Source: an uncultured Verrucomicrobiae bacterium (lineage in GTDB: Bacteria; Verrucomicrobiota; Verrucomicrobiia; Limisphaerales; AAA164-E04). From it: DNA of 64,000 nt. Both the position numbers and the translations under genes were made by a program. The DNA lies in the NCBI GenBank assembly GCA_951813855.1, contig OX638380.1, forward strand, positions 186,001 through 250,000, read 5' to 3'. Below, one piece after another: positions 37,042-45,379 of the stretch. Numbering within the stretch: position 1 is the first letter of the stretch; every line of letters starts with the position of its first letter. The notes beneath the pieces are model-generated. The model was not told the DNA's origin. It saw only the letters and a program-made list of their open reading frames with translations, and did no database searches.

Positions 37042-37647
37042 ATGACCAATATGAACTCCCCTATTCGATTCGCGTTAGCCCTGGCCTTGATCCTGTTGAC
37101 CGGCTCGGCAAGCGCCCAAGCTTTACCTTCGGCATTCAACGGCAAGGATTTTTCCGGCTGGAAACTTCCCGAGAATAACATTTGGTGGAGCGTCCAGGAC
37201 GGCATCATGAAACTGGACAGCGGTCCCGCAATGAAAGGCTCGACCCTCTGGACCGAAAAGGAATACGGCAACCTGATCATGCAGTTCGAATTCAAGCTGA
37301 GCCGCGGCACCGTAGATACCGGAATCTATCTGCGCACCAGCAGGGAACAGATTCAACTCGGCATCTCCGGCTCCCTGAAGAGAGACATGACCGGTTCTCC
37401 CTACATCTCCGGCAAGGGCTATCCGGTCGAAGCCGAACACGTCAAGGAACTGCTCAAACCTCGGGGCTGGAACCACATGACCATCGTCGCCGTCGGCAAC
37501 AATTATTCGGTATGGCTAAACGGCCGCAAAGTGATGAGTTACGATTCCGAATCCGCCGTGAAGCAAGGGCCGGTCGGCATTCAATTGCACGGCAGCCGCG
37601 ACATGTCCGCGGAATACCGGAACATCTACCTGGCCGAATTGAACTAG
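37042..37647 (+). CDS. DUF1080 (3-keto-disaccharide hydrolase family) protein, secreted
   Basis: This 201-residue protein has a clear signal peptide (IRFALALALILLTGSASAQA). The DUF1080 domain, a concanavalin-like fold, shows FNGKDFSGWKLP, WWSVQDGIMKL, LIMQFEFKLSRGTVDTGIYL, GWNHMTIVAVGNNYSVWLNG and GPVGIQLHGS. Some family members hydrolyse 3-keto-glycosides; the exact substrate here is unknown. It is a single gene. Confidence 0.9.
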   Translation: MTNMNSPIRFALALALILLTGSASAQALPSAFNGKDFSGWKLPENNIWWSVQDGIMKLDSGPAMKGSTLWTEKEYGNLIMQFEFKLSRGTVDTGIYLRTSREQIQLGISGSLKRDMTGSPYISGKGYPVEAEHVKELLKPRGWNHMTIVAVGNNYSVWLNGRKVMSYDSESAVKQGPVGIQLHGSRDMSAEYRNIYLAELN

Positions 37648-37688
37648 CCGCGAGGCACCGGAAAGAGCTCGTCACCCGCCCGGCGCTT

Positions 37689-38531
37689 TCAACCCTGGCT
37701 ACGCTTGATGCACTGCTGGATCTGCTTTCTGATCCGGCCGTTGTTGGCGATCATCCGGAAGCGTTGTCCCTCTCCCTCGAAGGAGCGGCAATAGAATTCT
37801 CCGCCGGCTTTTTCCAACACGAATCCTCCGGCCAAAATATCCCATAAGTGCACGCCGTTCTCTACGAAGGCGTCCAGGCGGCCATCCGCTACCCAGCACA
37901 AGGCCAACGCGGCCGATCCCATCATTCGGATTTTCCGGGCGCGGTACACCAGGCTATTGAAAACCGATAGCATCACCTCCAGCGATTCTCGGGATTTCGA
38001 AAAGCCGGTCGCCAAAATACACTCCTCCAAGCTGCGGCGTTCGCTCGCCTTGATCGGCTTGCCGTTCAGCCGGGCCCGGCCCGGCTCCGAAGCGGTCCAG
38101 AGTTCGTCCAGAAACGGATCGTACACCACCCCGACGAGCGTCTCGTATTGATCGAAACAACGAGCCTGAACCTCGCGCGACGGCGGGTCGCGCCGAGCTT
38201 GAAGAGCGATAGCGACGCAAGCGTGAGGAATTCCGTAAGCGAAATTAACCGTGCCGTCGATGGGGTCCACCACCCAACGATACTGGCGGTCCACTGGTCC
38301 ACTGATGCCCTCTTCTCCCAGAACCGGAATCTCGGGAAAACTTTGGCGAAGCCCTTTCTCGATCAGTCGCTGGCAACGCACGTCCAATTCCAACTTGATG
38401 TCGTGTTGCGAAGCGGAATTGACGCGTTTCCGCAAGAATCGATGCCGCATCATGACGCCGCCGGCCTCCCGGGCGCAATCCTCCGCGACTAGTAGCGCTT
38501 TACGTACGGCTTTTCGATTCATCGCATTCAT
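37689..38531 (-). CDS. Inositol monophosphatase family protein
   Basis: This 280-residue metal-dependent sugar or inositol phosphatase shows the metal-site motifs GEEG and VVDPIDGTVNFAYGIP and the C-terminal WDILAGGFVLEKAGG signature; the second position of the canonical WDxAAG is kept but Ala-Ala is Leu-Ala. Its 5' end overlaps the NanA-like gene by 32 nt, so it is the last gene of a minus-strand operon with two trypsin-like proteins. A Met three codons downstream is an alternative start. The true substrate (inositol phosphate, histidinol phosphate, PAP) is unresolved. Confidence 0.9.
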   Translation of the reverse strand: MNAMNRKAVRKALLVAEDCAREAGGVMMRHRFLRKRVNSASQHDIKLELDVRCQRLIEKGLRQSFPEIPVLGEEGISGPVDRQYRWVVDPIDGTVNFAYGIPHACVAIALQARRDPPSREVQARCFDQYETLVGVVYDPFLDELWTASEPGRARLNGKPIKASERRSLEECILATGFSKSRESLEVMLSVFNSLVYRARKIRMMGSAALALCWVADGRLDAFVENGVHLWDILAGGFVLEKAGGEFYCRSFEGEGQRFRMIANNGRIRKQIQQCIKRSQG

Positions 38532-39504
38532 TAATCATCGTTCCGTTATTCCGGGAACTGAATTCGCCAAAAATCTCCAAGGCGTCGACGGCCCGGTCGA
38601 AAGCCGCCCGCTTATCCGGGGCCAACGAAAGCAACGGCGGTCGGACCGGCCCGAAATCGAATCCCACGCGCTGCAGGAGAGCCTTGCCGGCCGCGATGGG
38701 CTGAACTTGCTTGAGCAAGGTGGTCAAGCGAACCGATTGCCATTGCCTTCTTCGAGCATCCTCCAGTGCTCCGGAACGCCATTTTTCGATCATGTCGAGA
38801 TACAGGAACGCCAGATAATTGTACGTGCTGCCGACGGCCCCGTCCCCTCCCAGACATAGGGCGGGCAACAACATTTCATCGCATCCGAAGAGCATGTTCA
38901 ACCGTCCGTTCTCCCAGTTCAGGCATCGTTGCCACTCGCACAAATCAGGATTGGTGAACTTGACGCCCCGGAGGGTGGGCAAGCGCTCGTTCGCCTGCTC
39001 GAGCCAACGGGAAACTTGAAGCGCGACGCCGGTATTCCTGGGGATGTCGTAATAATAGAACGGGAGAGTCCCGGCCGCTTCGGCTACCGGAACCAAATAC
39101 CCGGTCAACGCCGCCGGATCGTCCGGTTTAAAATAAGACGGCGAAAGTGCGCTCACACCGTCGGCCGGCAAGCCGGCCGCGTGGGCGGCGAGTGCTATCG
39201 AATCGGCCAAGCAGTTATCGCCGACATGCACGATCAATTGCAATCCCTGTCGGCGAGTCGCCGTTCTCCAGACTTCGGCTAGCCGTTTGCGTTCGGTCAA
39301 CGTCAACGAGGAAAATTCTCCCGTCGACCCGCAAACGAACACCCCGGCGACTCCGGCTGTTTTCAAATAGCGGGCGAACGATTCGATCGGCTCCAGATTA
39401 AGAGAACAATCGGGATGAAACGGCGTAAAGGGAGCGGCCAGCAAACCGGTTAGCAACTTGTCCGTTCCGTTCGTCGGCGAACCCATGCGTCTCTCGGGAA
39501 TCAT
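38500..39504 (-). CDS. Dihydrodipicolinate synthase / N-acetylneuraminate lyase family protein
   Basis: This 334-residue class I aldolase has a (beta/alpha)8 fold: APFTPFHPD, the substrate loop VCGSTGEFSSLT, the Tyr in FYYYDIPRNTG and the Schiff-base Lys in RGVKFTNPD. The YYDIP and GVKFT forms favour a NanA-like lyase over DapA for lysine synthesis, but this is not decisive. The ATG at 39504 is chosen because it overlaps the upstream stop as ATGA; a Met six codons later is possible. It is coupled to the trypsin-like gene upstream and to the inositol phosphatase downstream. Confidence 0.88.
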   Translation of the reverse strand: MIPERRMGSPTNGTDKLLTGLLAAPFTPFHPDCSLNLEPIESFARYLKTAGVAGVFVCGSTGEFSSLTLTERKRLAEVWRTATRRQGLQLIVHVGDNCLADSIALAAHAAGLPADGVSALSPSYFKPDDPAALTGYLVPVAEAAGTLPFYYYDIPRNTGVALQVSRWLEQANERLPTLRGVKFTNPDLCEWQRCLNWENGRLNMLFGCDEMLLPALCLGGDGAVGSTYNYLAFLYLDMIEKWRSGALEDARRRQWQSVRLTTLLKQVQPIAAGKALLQRVGFDFGPVRPPLLSLAPDKRAAFDRAVDALEIFGEFSSRNNGTMINECDESKSRT

Positions 39505-40604
39505 GGGGCCTCGATGGAATCCAATTTCATCCGGGCGACGGAAGCCTCGATCAAATACCAAGGGAGAGCGTAGGTGGTCACCCGGTCTACCCGGGCGATA
39601 TTAACTCCGACGATTTCGCCCTGAGCATTGAACAACGGACCGCCCATCGCCGAGGGAGCTAACGGAACGGTATGCTGAATGACCTTCGTGAATCCGTTTT
39701 GCCGTTCCGAAGCGCCGCCGGTAAACCGCTCGGAAAGCCGTCGTTGAAAAATCGTATCGAATCCCAACCGGATCGGAATACTCAACCGTTCGTTGTCCCG
39801 AAAAACGTTCAAGACGATCTGTTTTTCCGGACGACATTCGTTAATGTAATCGACCAACTGCCCCGCGTTTTTAATCCGGCGTTCGTCGACGCCGATCACT
39901 GTATCGCCGGCCAGCAAGCCCCCGTGAAAGGCCGGTGAATCCGGAACGATTTGAGTGATTCTGGCCCCGTTGAAACTGGGATAATTATGCATTAACACCC
40001 CCAAAGCCGCCTTGGCCTTGATCTCCCGGGTAACGGCGCTCACTACCCCCAGCCAGTCCCGATTTTCCTGCCCCGGCGAAAGAACCCAATCGCCCAAGGC
40101 CACGGAATCGACCGGCACCCGATACGAAAGCTCCCCGCTCCAACCGGATACTCTCAACAAGGCTAGATCCAAAGCGCGGTCTTGGCCGGCGATCCGGGCC
40201 GGCCTCGCTTCCCCGGCGGGCGATCGTACCGTGACCGATTCGGCATCCGGCAACTCGCTCAATTTAGTCACGGCGAATCCGGCAGAATCGACTTCGGTAG
40301 CCAGGGCCACCGGTTCGGCCCCGGATAGAACTTCCCAGATCGCCGGCTCGTCAACGACTTCGCTGGAGGTAAAAGCCGTCAAGGTTTGCCACCCGTTAGC
40401 TCGATACCGTTCCATCAATTGTTGCCCCAGCGAATATTGCATGTAAGCCTTGATGACTACCACCGCCAAACACATCACCACGCACAAATAGAACGAATAC
40501 CGATGGATCCTAGCCCACGTTTTATCCGGCAGCACTTCTTCCAGACCGCCGAAAAACCAATTCGATTTGCCGGGTGTCAAATTGTCCATATCTCGGGGCC
40601 GCAA
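39501..40604 (-). CDS. Trypsin-like PDZ protein, catalytic Ser lost (pseudoprotease)
   Basis: This 367-residue protein has one N-terminal transmembrane helix (YSFYLCVVMCLAVVVIKAY), a degenerate HtrA-type protease domain and an internal PDZ domain (ITQIVPDSPAFHGGLLAGDT). The protease core has DLALLRV but the nucleophile motif reads PSAMGGPLF where GxSGGP is expected, and no TAxH motif is seen. It ends with VGVNIARVDRV. It starts 4 nt after the stop of an intact homologue, so the two likely form a pair of active and inactive partners in the periplasm. Inactivity is inferred from the motifs. Confidence 0.82.
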   Translation of the reverse strand: MRPRDMDNLTPGKSNWFFGGLEEVLPDKTWARIHRYSFYLCVVMCLAVVVIKAYMQYSLGQQLMERYRANGWQTLTAFTSSEVVDEPAIWEVLSGAEPVALATEVDSAGFAVTKLSELPDAESVTVRSPAGEARPARIAGQDRALDLALLRVSGWSGELSYRVPVDSVALGDWVLSPGQENRDWLGVVSAVTREIKAKAALGVLMHNYPSFNGARITQIVPDSPAFHGGLLAGDTVIGVDERRIKNAGQLVDYINECRPEKQIVLNVFRDNERLSIPIRLGFDTIFQRRLSERFTGGASERQNGFTKVIQHTVPLAPSAMGGPLFNAQGEIVGVNIARVDRVTTYALPWYLIEASVARMKLDSIEAP

Positions 40605-40607
40605 CGA

Positions 40608-41516
40608 TCAGAAATCGGATATTCGTTCCGCCCCATCGAATCGAACCGAACGCCGAGCGAGCGAAAACTCGCGGTGTTCAACTGGCCAGCGGGATTGATT
40701 CGCTCCCCGGAATCCGATCGGCTCCGGCAAGCTCAATAAGCCGGCCGAACCGGTTAATCGCGGCTCTTGAAGCGAAGGCCAAATCCGCCGGCATAAGTCG
40801 GCGGGAATATGATAATTCGAAGTGATATCTTCAGAGATGAAAGTATGTATGCCGACGATTCGACCGCTTAGATCGAACAGCGGACCGCCGGAATCGCCGG
40901 AGGACAACTGACAGTCGGTTCTAAGCAGCGATTCCCGGCCGATAATGATTCGGCCTACCCGAAGCACGGCGCCTCGGCCCGGTTCGTAGCCTCTGGGATG
41001 CCCTAAAGCGAAACTCCAATCGCCTCTTTGCACGCTGTTTTCAGGCGCCAACGGCGCGAAAGGCCATTCTCCCGGAGAAACGATTCTGGCGACCCCGATA
41101 TCATGATGAGGGTGAATATCCTCGATGACTCCGGTTACGATCTTCCCGTTCCACAGCCGAACGTCAATCTTGATGCCGCGCCTCGTCGCCGAATCGTCCT
41201 GTAACCGTTGCAACACGTGCCCCGCCGTCAAGATCAAGCCTTTGGGGGAAACGATGACCCCGCTCCCGATCTCGCCGACGACCACCGTAGCACGTAACGA
41301 CTGACTCAATTCGGCCTGCACCCGCTCCTGAATCAGCAAGGCTTCCTCCCGGTTTCGAGGAGTCTTTTCCACGATCGCCCGGCCGGCCGGCGTATGATTT
41401 AGCAACCACCATTCGTAAGCGGGAGGCAGATAATCGGTAAGCATCAACAAGACGATCAGAATGTAAAAAGGCGCGAGATTCTTCGTGAGGAGATACCAAA
41501 AACGAAAAGCCGACAT
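40608..41516 (-). CDS. Membrane-anchored trypsin-like serine protease (S1C type)
   Basis: This 302-residue protein has an N-terminal transmembrane helix (LAPFYILIVLLMLTDYL) and a complete chymotrypsin-fold triad: H100 in LTAGHVL, D139 in HHDIGVARI and S209 in SSGDSGGPLFD. It has no PDZ domain after the protease, unlike DegP, and ends with a basic tail. It heads a minus-strand operon with the inactive PDZ homologue, a NanA-like lyase and an inositol phosphatase. It probably acts in envelope quality control or signalling. Confidence 0.88.
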   Translation of the reverse strand: MSAFRFWYLLTKNLAPFYILIVLLMLTDYLPPAYEWWLLNHTPAGRAIVEKTPRNREEALLIQERVQAELSQSLRATVVVGEIGSGVIVSPKGLILTAGHVLQRLQDDSATRRGIKIDVRLWNGKIVTGVIEDIHPHHDIGVARIVSPGEWPFAPLAPENSVQRGDWSFALGHPRGYEPGRGAVLRVGRIIIGRESLLRTDCQLSSGDSGGPLFDLSGRIVGIHTFISEDITSNYHIPADLCRRIWPSLQEPRLTGSAGLLSLPEPIGFRGANQSRWPVEHREFSLARRSVRFDGAERISDF

Positions 41517-41609
41517 AGGAATCGCTGGAACGGACCGTCTCCTTCCCCAATACCCCCAACCAATCGACCGGTCAATTCAATTTGAGCTTTGACGAAAAAA
41601 CACCGCTGA

Positions 41610-42689
41610 TTATTCATCGTCCAACCGCCGCAGGATCTTCCGATTGGCTCCGGTAAAGGCCAATCGCTTCAACTCGCTCCTGGCCACCCAGCGGCAAGAA
41701 TCGTCGGGCAAGGAAATATCCTGTTCCAGACGGCAGCGGTAAACCAGCAAGGAAATTCGATTGACGGTAATGGCATGCTTTATCTCTCCCACGAACTCCA
41801 AGGTCTTCGGATTCAAGCCCCAGTTACGTTGCAGCCACGCCCAACCTTCCGGATCGGATTCGTCGGTCCGGCAATTAGGAAACTCCCAGAGCAGGCCGTT
41901 GATTTGTCCGGCACGCCGCTGCCGGACCAGATAGTCTTCTCCCCGGCTGACGACCAGTACTATTTCGCGGCAAGCGACGATCGCCGCCTTCTTCCCCAAA
42001 TCAGGCAATTCGAGAATCGATCCTTTGTCTTTTGCCCGGCAAAACCGGCTAACCGGGCATCGTTCGCAACCCGGAGAACGCGGACGGCAAACGCTGGCTC
42101 CCAATTCGATGAGCGCCTGATTTAAATCTCCGCAAGGATTCGACGTGACCGCCGAGGTCCCGGCGGCTTGCTCCACGAGTTTCCGGGCGTATTCCCAGAG
42201 TCGTCGCCGGACGGAAGCGCGGCCGACGCTACCGGTCACTTCATAAAGCCGGCTCAATACGCGAACGACGTTGCCGTCCAATACCGGTCTGGCCTGCCCG
42301 AATGCGATGCTGGCGACGGCTCCGGCCGTATAGCGGCCGACACCCGGCAAGTTCAGGATATCTTCGAACTTTTCAGGAAACTCTCCCTCGTGCCGACGTT
42401 GGATCGCCTGCGCCGCTTCCTGGAGGCGCCGAACCCGGTGGTAATATCCCAATCCTTCCCACAACTTGAGCAACCGGTCTGGTTCCGCTCGGGCCACCAA
42501 GGCGATCGTCGGGAGCTCTCTCATCCACCTTTCCCAATACGGAACGACCGTTTTGACTCCGGTTTGTTGCAACATGATTTCCGCCACCCAAACGCCGTAG
42601 GGGGCCGTAACGCGGCGCCAAGGCAAGTCACGAGCTTGCCGACCGTACCAATCCAATAGTTCTTTGACGATGTTCGATAGCTGCGACAC
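41610..42689 (-). CDS. mutY: A/G-specific adenine DNA glycosylase
   Basis: This 359-residue MutY removes adenine mispaired with 8-oxoguanine. The catalytic Glu is in AEIMLQQTGVKT, the helix-hairpin-helix is LPGVGRYTAGAVASIAFG, and the catalytic Asp is in VLDGNVVRVLSR. The 4Fe-4S cysteines are C-x6-C-x2-C-x5-C (CRPRSPGCERCPVSRFC). A C-terminal NUDIX-like 8-oxoG recognition domain follows (HAITVNRISLLVYRC). I choose the GTG at 42689, because a farther ATG would overlap the divergent rnhC start and lacks family homology. Confidence 0.93.
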   Translation of the reverse strand: MSQLSNIVKELLDWYGRQARDLPWRRVTAPYGVWVAEIMLQQTGVKTVVPYWERWMRELPTIALVARAEPDRLLKLWEGLGYYHRVRRLQEAAQAIQRRHEGEFPEKFEDILNLPGVGRYTAGAVASIAFGQARPVLDGNVVRVLSRLYEVTGSVGRASVRRRLWEYARKLVEQAAGTSAVTSNPCGDLNQALIELGASVCRPRSPGCERCPVSRFCRAKDKGSILELPDLGKKAAIVACREIVLVVSRGEDYLVRQRRAGQINGLLWEFPNCRTDESDPEGWAWLQRNWGLNPKTLEFVGEIKHAITVNRISLLVYRCRLEQDISLPDDSCRWVARSELKRLAFTGANRKILRRLDDE

Positions 42690-42707
42690 AATGATTTCCG
42701 GATTGAC

Positions 42708-43685
42708 ATGACCGAACGCCAGCCGCTCTCCACCTACACCCGCCGTCTCGATGCCGATCAGCAACGTAAATTAAGAAGCGTTCTCGAGCAAAAGGGTTGT
42801 ACCTTTCGTTCTTTGCCGCACGCCGAATTCTCGACGCGTCTGGAAACGGCCAATCTTACGCTGTACCAAAACGGCAAGCTGTTGGTTCAAGGCAAGGGAA
42901 CGGAAGATTTCGTTCGTTTCGTATTGGAAACCGAGATCATCCGTAAAGCGGAACTGGGTTATGAAAGCCTATCGGACCCCGACCGCCTGCTCCCCCGGCT
43001 CGGGGTCGACGAAAGCGGCAAAGGAGATTTTTTCGGGCCCCTCTGCATTGCCGGCGTTTACGTCAACGAATCGATTGTGGGCCGCTTCGAGACTCTTGGC
43101 GTCAAAGATTCGAAGCATTTCAAATCGGCACCGAAAATCACCGCGTTAGCCAAGGAGATCATCGGCACTCCAGGTTGCGTCTACGATACGGTCGTCATCG
43201 GCAACGAAGCCTACAACCGCATGTACCGCAAGCTGAATTCGATCAATCGCATTCTGGCGTGGGGGCACGCTCGGGTCATCGAAAACCTCCTGGGCCGGAT
43301 CCACAACATGACTCCCCCGCCGACGCTGGCCGTCTGCGACCAATTCGCCAACACCAAAAAAGTCATCGACGACGCGCTAATGACCTCGGGCAGGAAAATC
43401 GAATTAAAGCAAAGGCACCGGGCCGAAAGCGATTTCGCTGTGGCCGCCGCTTCCATTCTAGCTCGTCATGAATTCGTCAACCGGCTGCGACAATTGGAAC
43501 GGCAGTTCGACCGGGAATTACCCAAGGGCGGTTCGAAAGCAGTCGACACCGCGGGCATCGAGTTCGTTCGCGTCCATGGCGAACCGGAGTTGGGCAGAGT
43601 GGCCAAGCTGCATTTTCGCAACGCCTATCGCGCCCTCGGCAGACCGGAGCCGCCCCGACGCCCTTTCCTGCAATACTCCCGATAG
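42708..43685 (+). CDS. rnhC: Ribonuclease HIII
   Basis: This 325-residue RNase HIII cleaves RNA in RNA-DNA hybrids. The N-terminal TBP-like domain (about 1-95) distinguishes it from RNase HII. The catalytic domain has GVDESGKGDFFGPL (D101, E102), CDQFAN, and RAESDFAVAAASILAR. It diverges from mutY with 18 nt between starts and is followed by mnmA after 42 nt. RNase HIII is found in Chlamydiae and related phyla and in Firmicutes, which supports the PVC reading. Confidence 0.93.
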   Translation: MTERQPLSTYTRRLDADQQRKLRSVLEQKGCTFRSLPHAEFSTRLETANLTLYQNGKLLVQGKGTEDFVRFVLETEIIRKAELGYESLSDPDRLLPRLGVDESGKGDFFGPLCIAGVYVNESIVGRFETLGVKDSKHFKSAPKITALAKEIIGTPGCVYDTVVIGNEAYNRMYRKLNSINRILAWGHARVIENLLGRIHNMTPPPTLAVCDQFANTKKVIDDALMTSGRKIELKQRHRAESDFAVAAASILARHEFVNRLRQLERQFDRELPKGGSKAVDTAGIEFVRVHGEPELGRVAKLHFRNAYRALGRPEPPRRPFLQYSR

Positions 43686-43727
43686 GGCGGCTTTACAGGC
43701 GGCGAATCTCGACTTACCATCAAACCG

Positions 43728-44840
43728 GTGAGCGGAAGGGCAAAGGAAAGGGTTGTCATCGGCATGAGCGGAGGCGTGGATTCGTCCGCCGCGGCAGCCT
43801 TGTTAATCGAACAGGGCTACGAGGTCATCGGGATCACGCTCAAATTGTGGCCGCAAGACTGCATGTCCCGGGCCGAAGACAAGTGCTGCGGCCCGCAAGC
43901 CGTGATGGACGCTCGAAGCGTATCCCACCATCTCGGCATCCCCTACTACTTGATCGACGAAGCCGATCAGTTCCAACAGGAGGTAATCAACTATTTCGCC
44001 GCCGAATACCAGGCCGGACGAACGCCCAATCCCTGTATCGTCTGCAACGAAAAACTCAAGTTCGGCTCGCTGGTCCGACGAGCGGAAATGCTGGGAGCCA
44101 GCAAAATCGCCACCGGTCATTACGCCCGGATCGAACCGGCCGAAACCGGAAACCGGATCCTTCTCAAGCGGGGCCGAGATCGGGACAAAGACCAAAGCTA
44201 CTTCCTGTTTTCGTTGCGACAGGACCAATTGGCCAAGGCAGTCATGCCGTTGGGGGAACTCTCCAAAAACGATAGCCGGGTAGTCGCCCGGCAACGCCAG
44301 TTGCGCACAGCCGACAAAGAAGAAAGCATGGAAATCTGTTTCGTTCCCGACGACGATTACCAGTCCTTCCTGACCAAGACGCGAATGGTCGAACCTCATC
44401 GAGGAGAAATCGTCGATCAGCAAGGAACGGTGCTGGGGTATCACGACGGTATCGAATTCTTCACCATCGGACAACGCAAGGGACTGGGCGTTTCGATGCC
44501 CTACCCGCTCTATGTCCTGAAACTCGATCCGACCCTGAACCGGGTCGTCGTCGGGCCGGCCGACCGTTTGGAACAGACGGTCTTCTATATCGAACACTCC
44601 AATTGGATTCCGTTCGAGCCTCCGGCCGGGAAATTCCGGGCGACGGCTAAGATCCGGCATAATCATCGCGGGATTGAAGCCACCGTTTCGCCCGTTGATG
44701 CCGGGCGGGCGATGGTCCGGCTGCATCAACCGCAACGAGCCATTACGCCGGGACAAGCTTGCGTGTTCTACCAGGACGATCTCGTTCTGGGAGGCGGATG
44801 GATCACCCGCGAACACCTCGACGTTTCGCTGGAAGAGTGA
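43728..44840 (+). CDS. mnmA: tRNA-specific 2-thiouridylase MnmA
   Basis: This 370-residue enzyme thiolates U34 of tRNA-Lys, -Glu and -Gln. The PP-loop is VIGMSGGVDSSAAAALL, catalytic C103 is in NPCIVCNEKLKFG and C204 in SMEICFVPDD; GHYARIE and KDQSYFLFSLRQDQL are family motifs. It starts with GTG; no better start exists after the upstream stop. Length is normal. It probably shares a transcript with rnhC and phhB. Confidence 0.95.
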   Translation: MSGRAKERVVIGMSGGVDSSAAAALLIEQGYEVIGITLKLWPQDCMSRAEDKCCGPQAVMDARSVSHHLGIPYYLIDEADQFQQEVINYFAAEYQAGRTPNPCIVCNEKLKFGSLVRRAEMLGASKIATGHYARIEPAETGNRILLKRGRDRDKDQSYFLFSLRQDQLAKAVMPLGELSKNDSRVVARQRQLRTADKEESMEICFVPDDDYQSFLTKTRMVEPHRGEIVDQQGTVLGYHDGIEFFTIGQRKGLGVSMPYPLYVLKLDPTLNRVVVGPADRLEQTVFYIEHSNWIPFEPPAGKFRATAKIRHNHRGIEATVSPVDAGRAMVRLHQPQRAITPGQACVFYQDDLVLGGGWITREHLDVSLEE

Positions 44841-44894
44841 CTTGAAATCAATCGGCGAAATATCGCACGGAAACCGCCGCAACGCCCGTTAACC

Positions 44895-45176
44895 ATGGCC
44901 CTGCTCTCAGAATCAGCAATTCGACAACGAATCGAGTCCCTGCCCGCTTGGCGAATCGACGGCAAAAGCATCGTTCGCGAATACGAGTTCAAGGATTTTC
45001 CGGAAGCGATTCGATTCGTCGATCGCATCGCGGAAGCGGCGGAAGCCGCCTGGCACCATCCCGATATCGACATTCGCTGGAACAAAGTTCGCCTGTTACT
45101 GACCACGCACGATCAGGGGGGACTTACCACGAAGGACTTCGATTTAGCGCAAGAATTCGAACGGCTCGCCGCCTGA
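44895..45176 (+). CDS. phhB: Pterin-4a-carbinolamine dehydratase
   Basis: This 93-residue PCD/DCoH-like enzyme dehydrates 4a-hydroxytetrahydropterin. Family marks are LPAWRI, FKDFPEAIRFVDRIAEAAE, the His pair in AAWHHPDIDIRWNKV and LTTHDQGGLTTKDFDLA. No phenylalanine hydroxylase gene is visible nearby, which is common for this family. It follows mnmA by 54 nt. Confidence 0.93.
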   Translation: MALLSESAIRQRIESLPAWRIDGKSIVREYEFKDFPEAIRFVDRIAEAAEAAWHHPDIDIRWNKVRLLLTTHDQGGLTTKDFDLAQEFERLAA

Positions 45177-45190
45177 AGGACCAAGAAGGG

Positions 45191-45211
45191 GCGACCGGTC
45201 AAAGACCGGCG
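45191..45211. terminator. Short hairpin between phhB and tRNA-Arg
   Basis: CCGGTC AAA GACCGG forms a perfect 6-bp stem with a 3-nt loop, 15-35 nt after the phhB stop. It has no T-run on either strand, so it would be at best a weak terminator for the convergent phhB and tRNA transcripts. Confidence 0.35.
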
Positions 45212-45220
45212 CAATGGGGG

Positions 45221-45298
45221 TGGTACACCCGGAGCGATTCGAACGCCCAACCTTCTGATCCGTAGTCAGATGCTCTAATCCAATTGAGCTACGGGTGC
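45221..45298 (-). tRNA. tRNA-Arg(ACG)
   Basis: Read on the minus strand, the acceptor GCACCCG pairs with CGGGTGT (one G-U), the D-arm is GCTC...GAGC, the anticodon stem TCTGA/TCAGA encloses CTACGGA with anticodon ACG at 45261-45263, and the T-arm is GGGCG TTCGAAT CGCTC. The discriminator is A and CCA is encoded (45221-45223). ACG, read as ICG, decodes CGU, CGC and CGA. Confidence 0.96.
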
Positions 45299-45379
45299 GC
45301 CAAGACCGGATGCCACCCTAGAACCGATCGGAACGTCTGACAAGTCGTTTCCCCGATTAATTCGAATGTTCCGCTTGAT

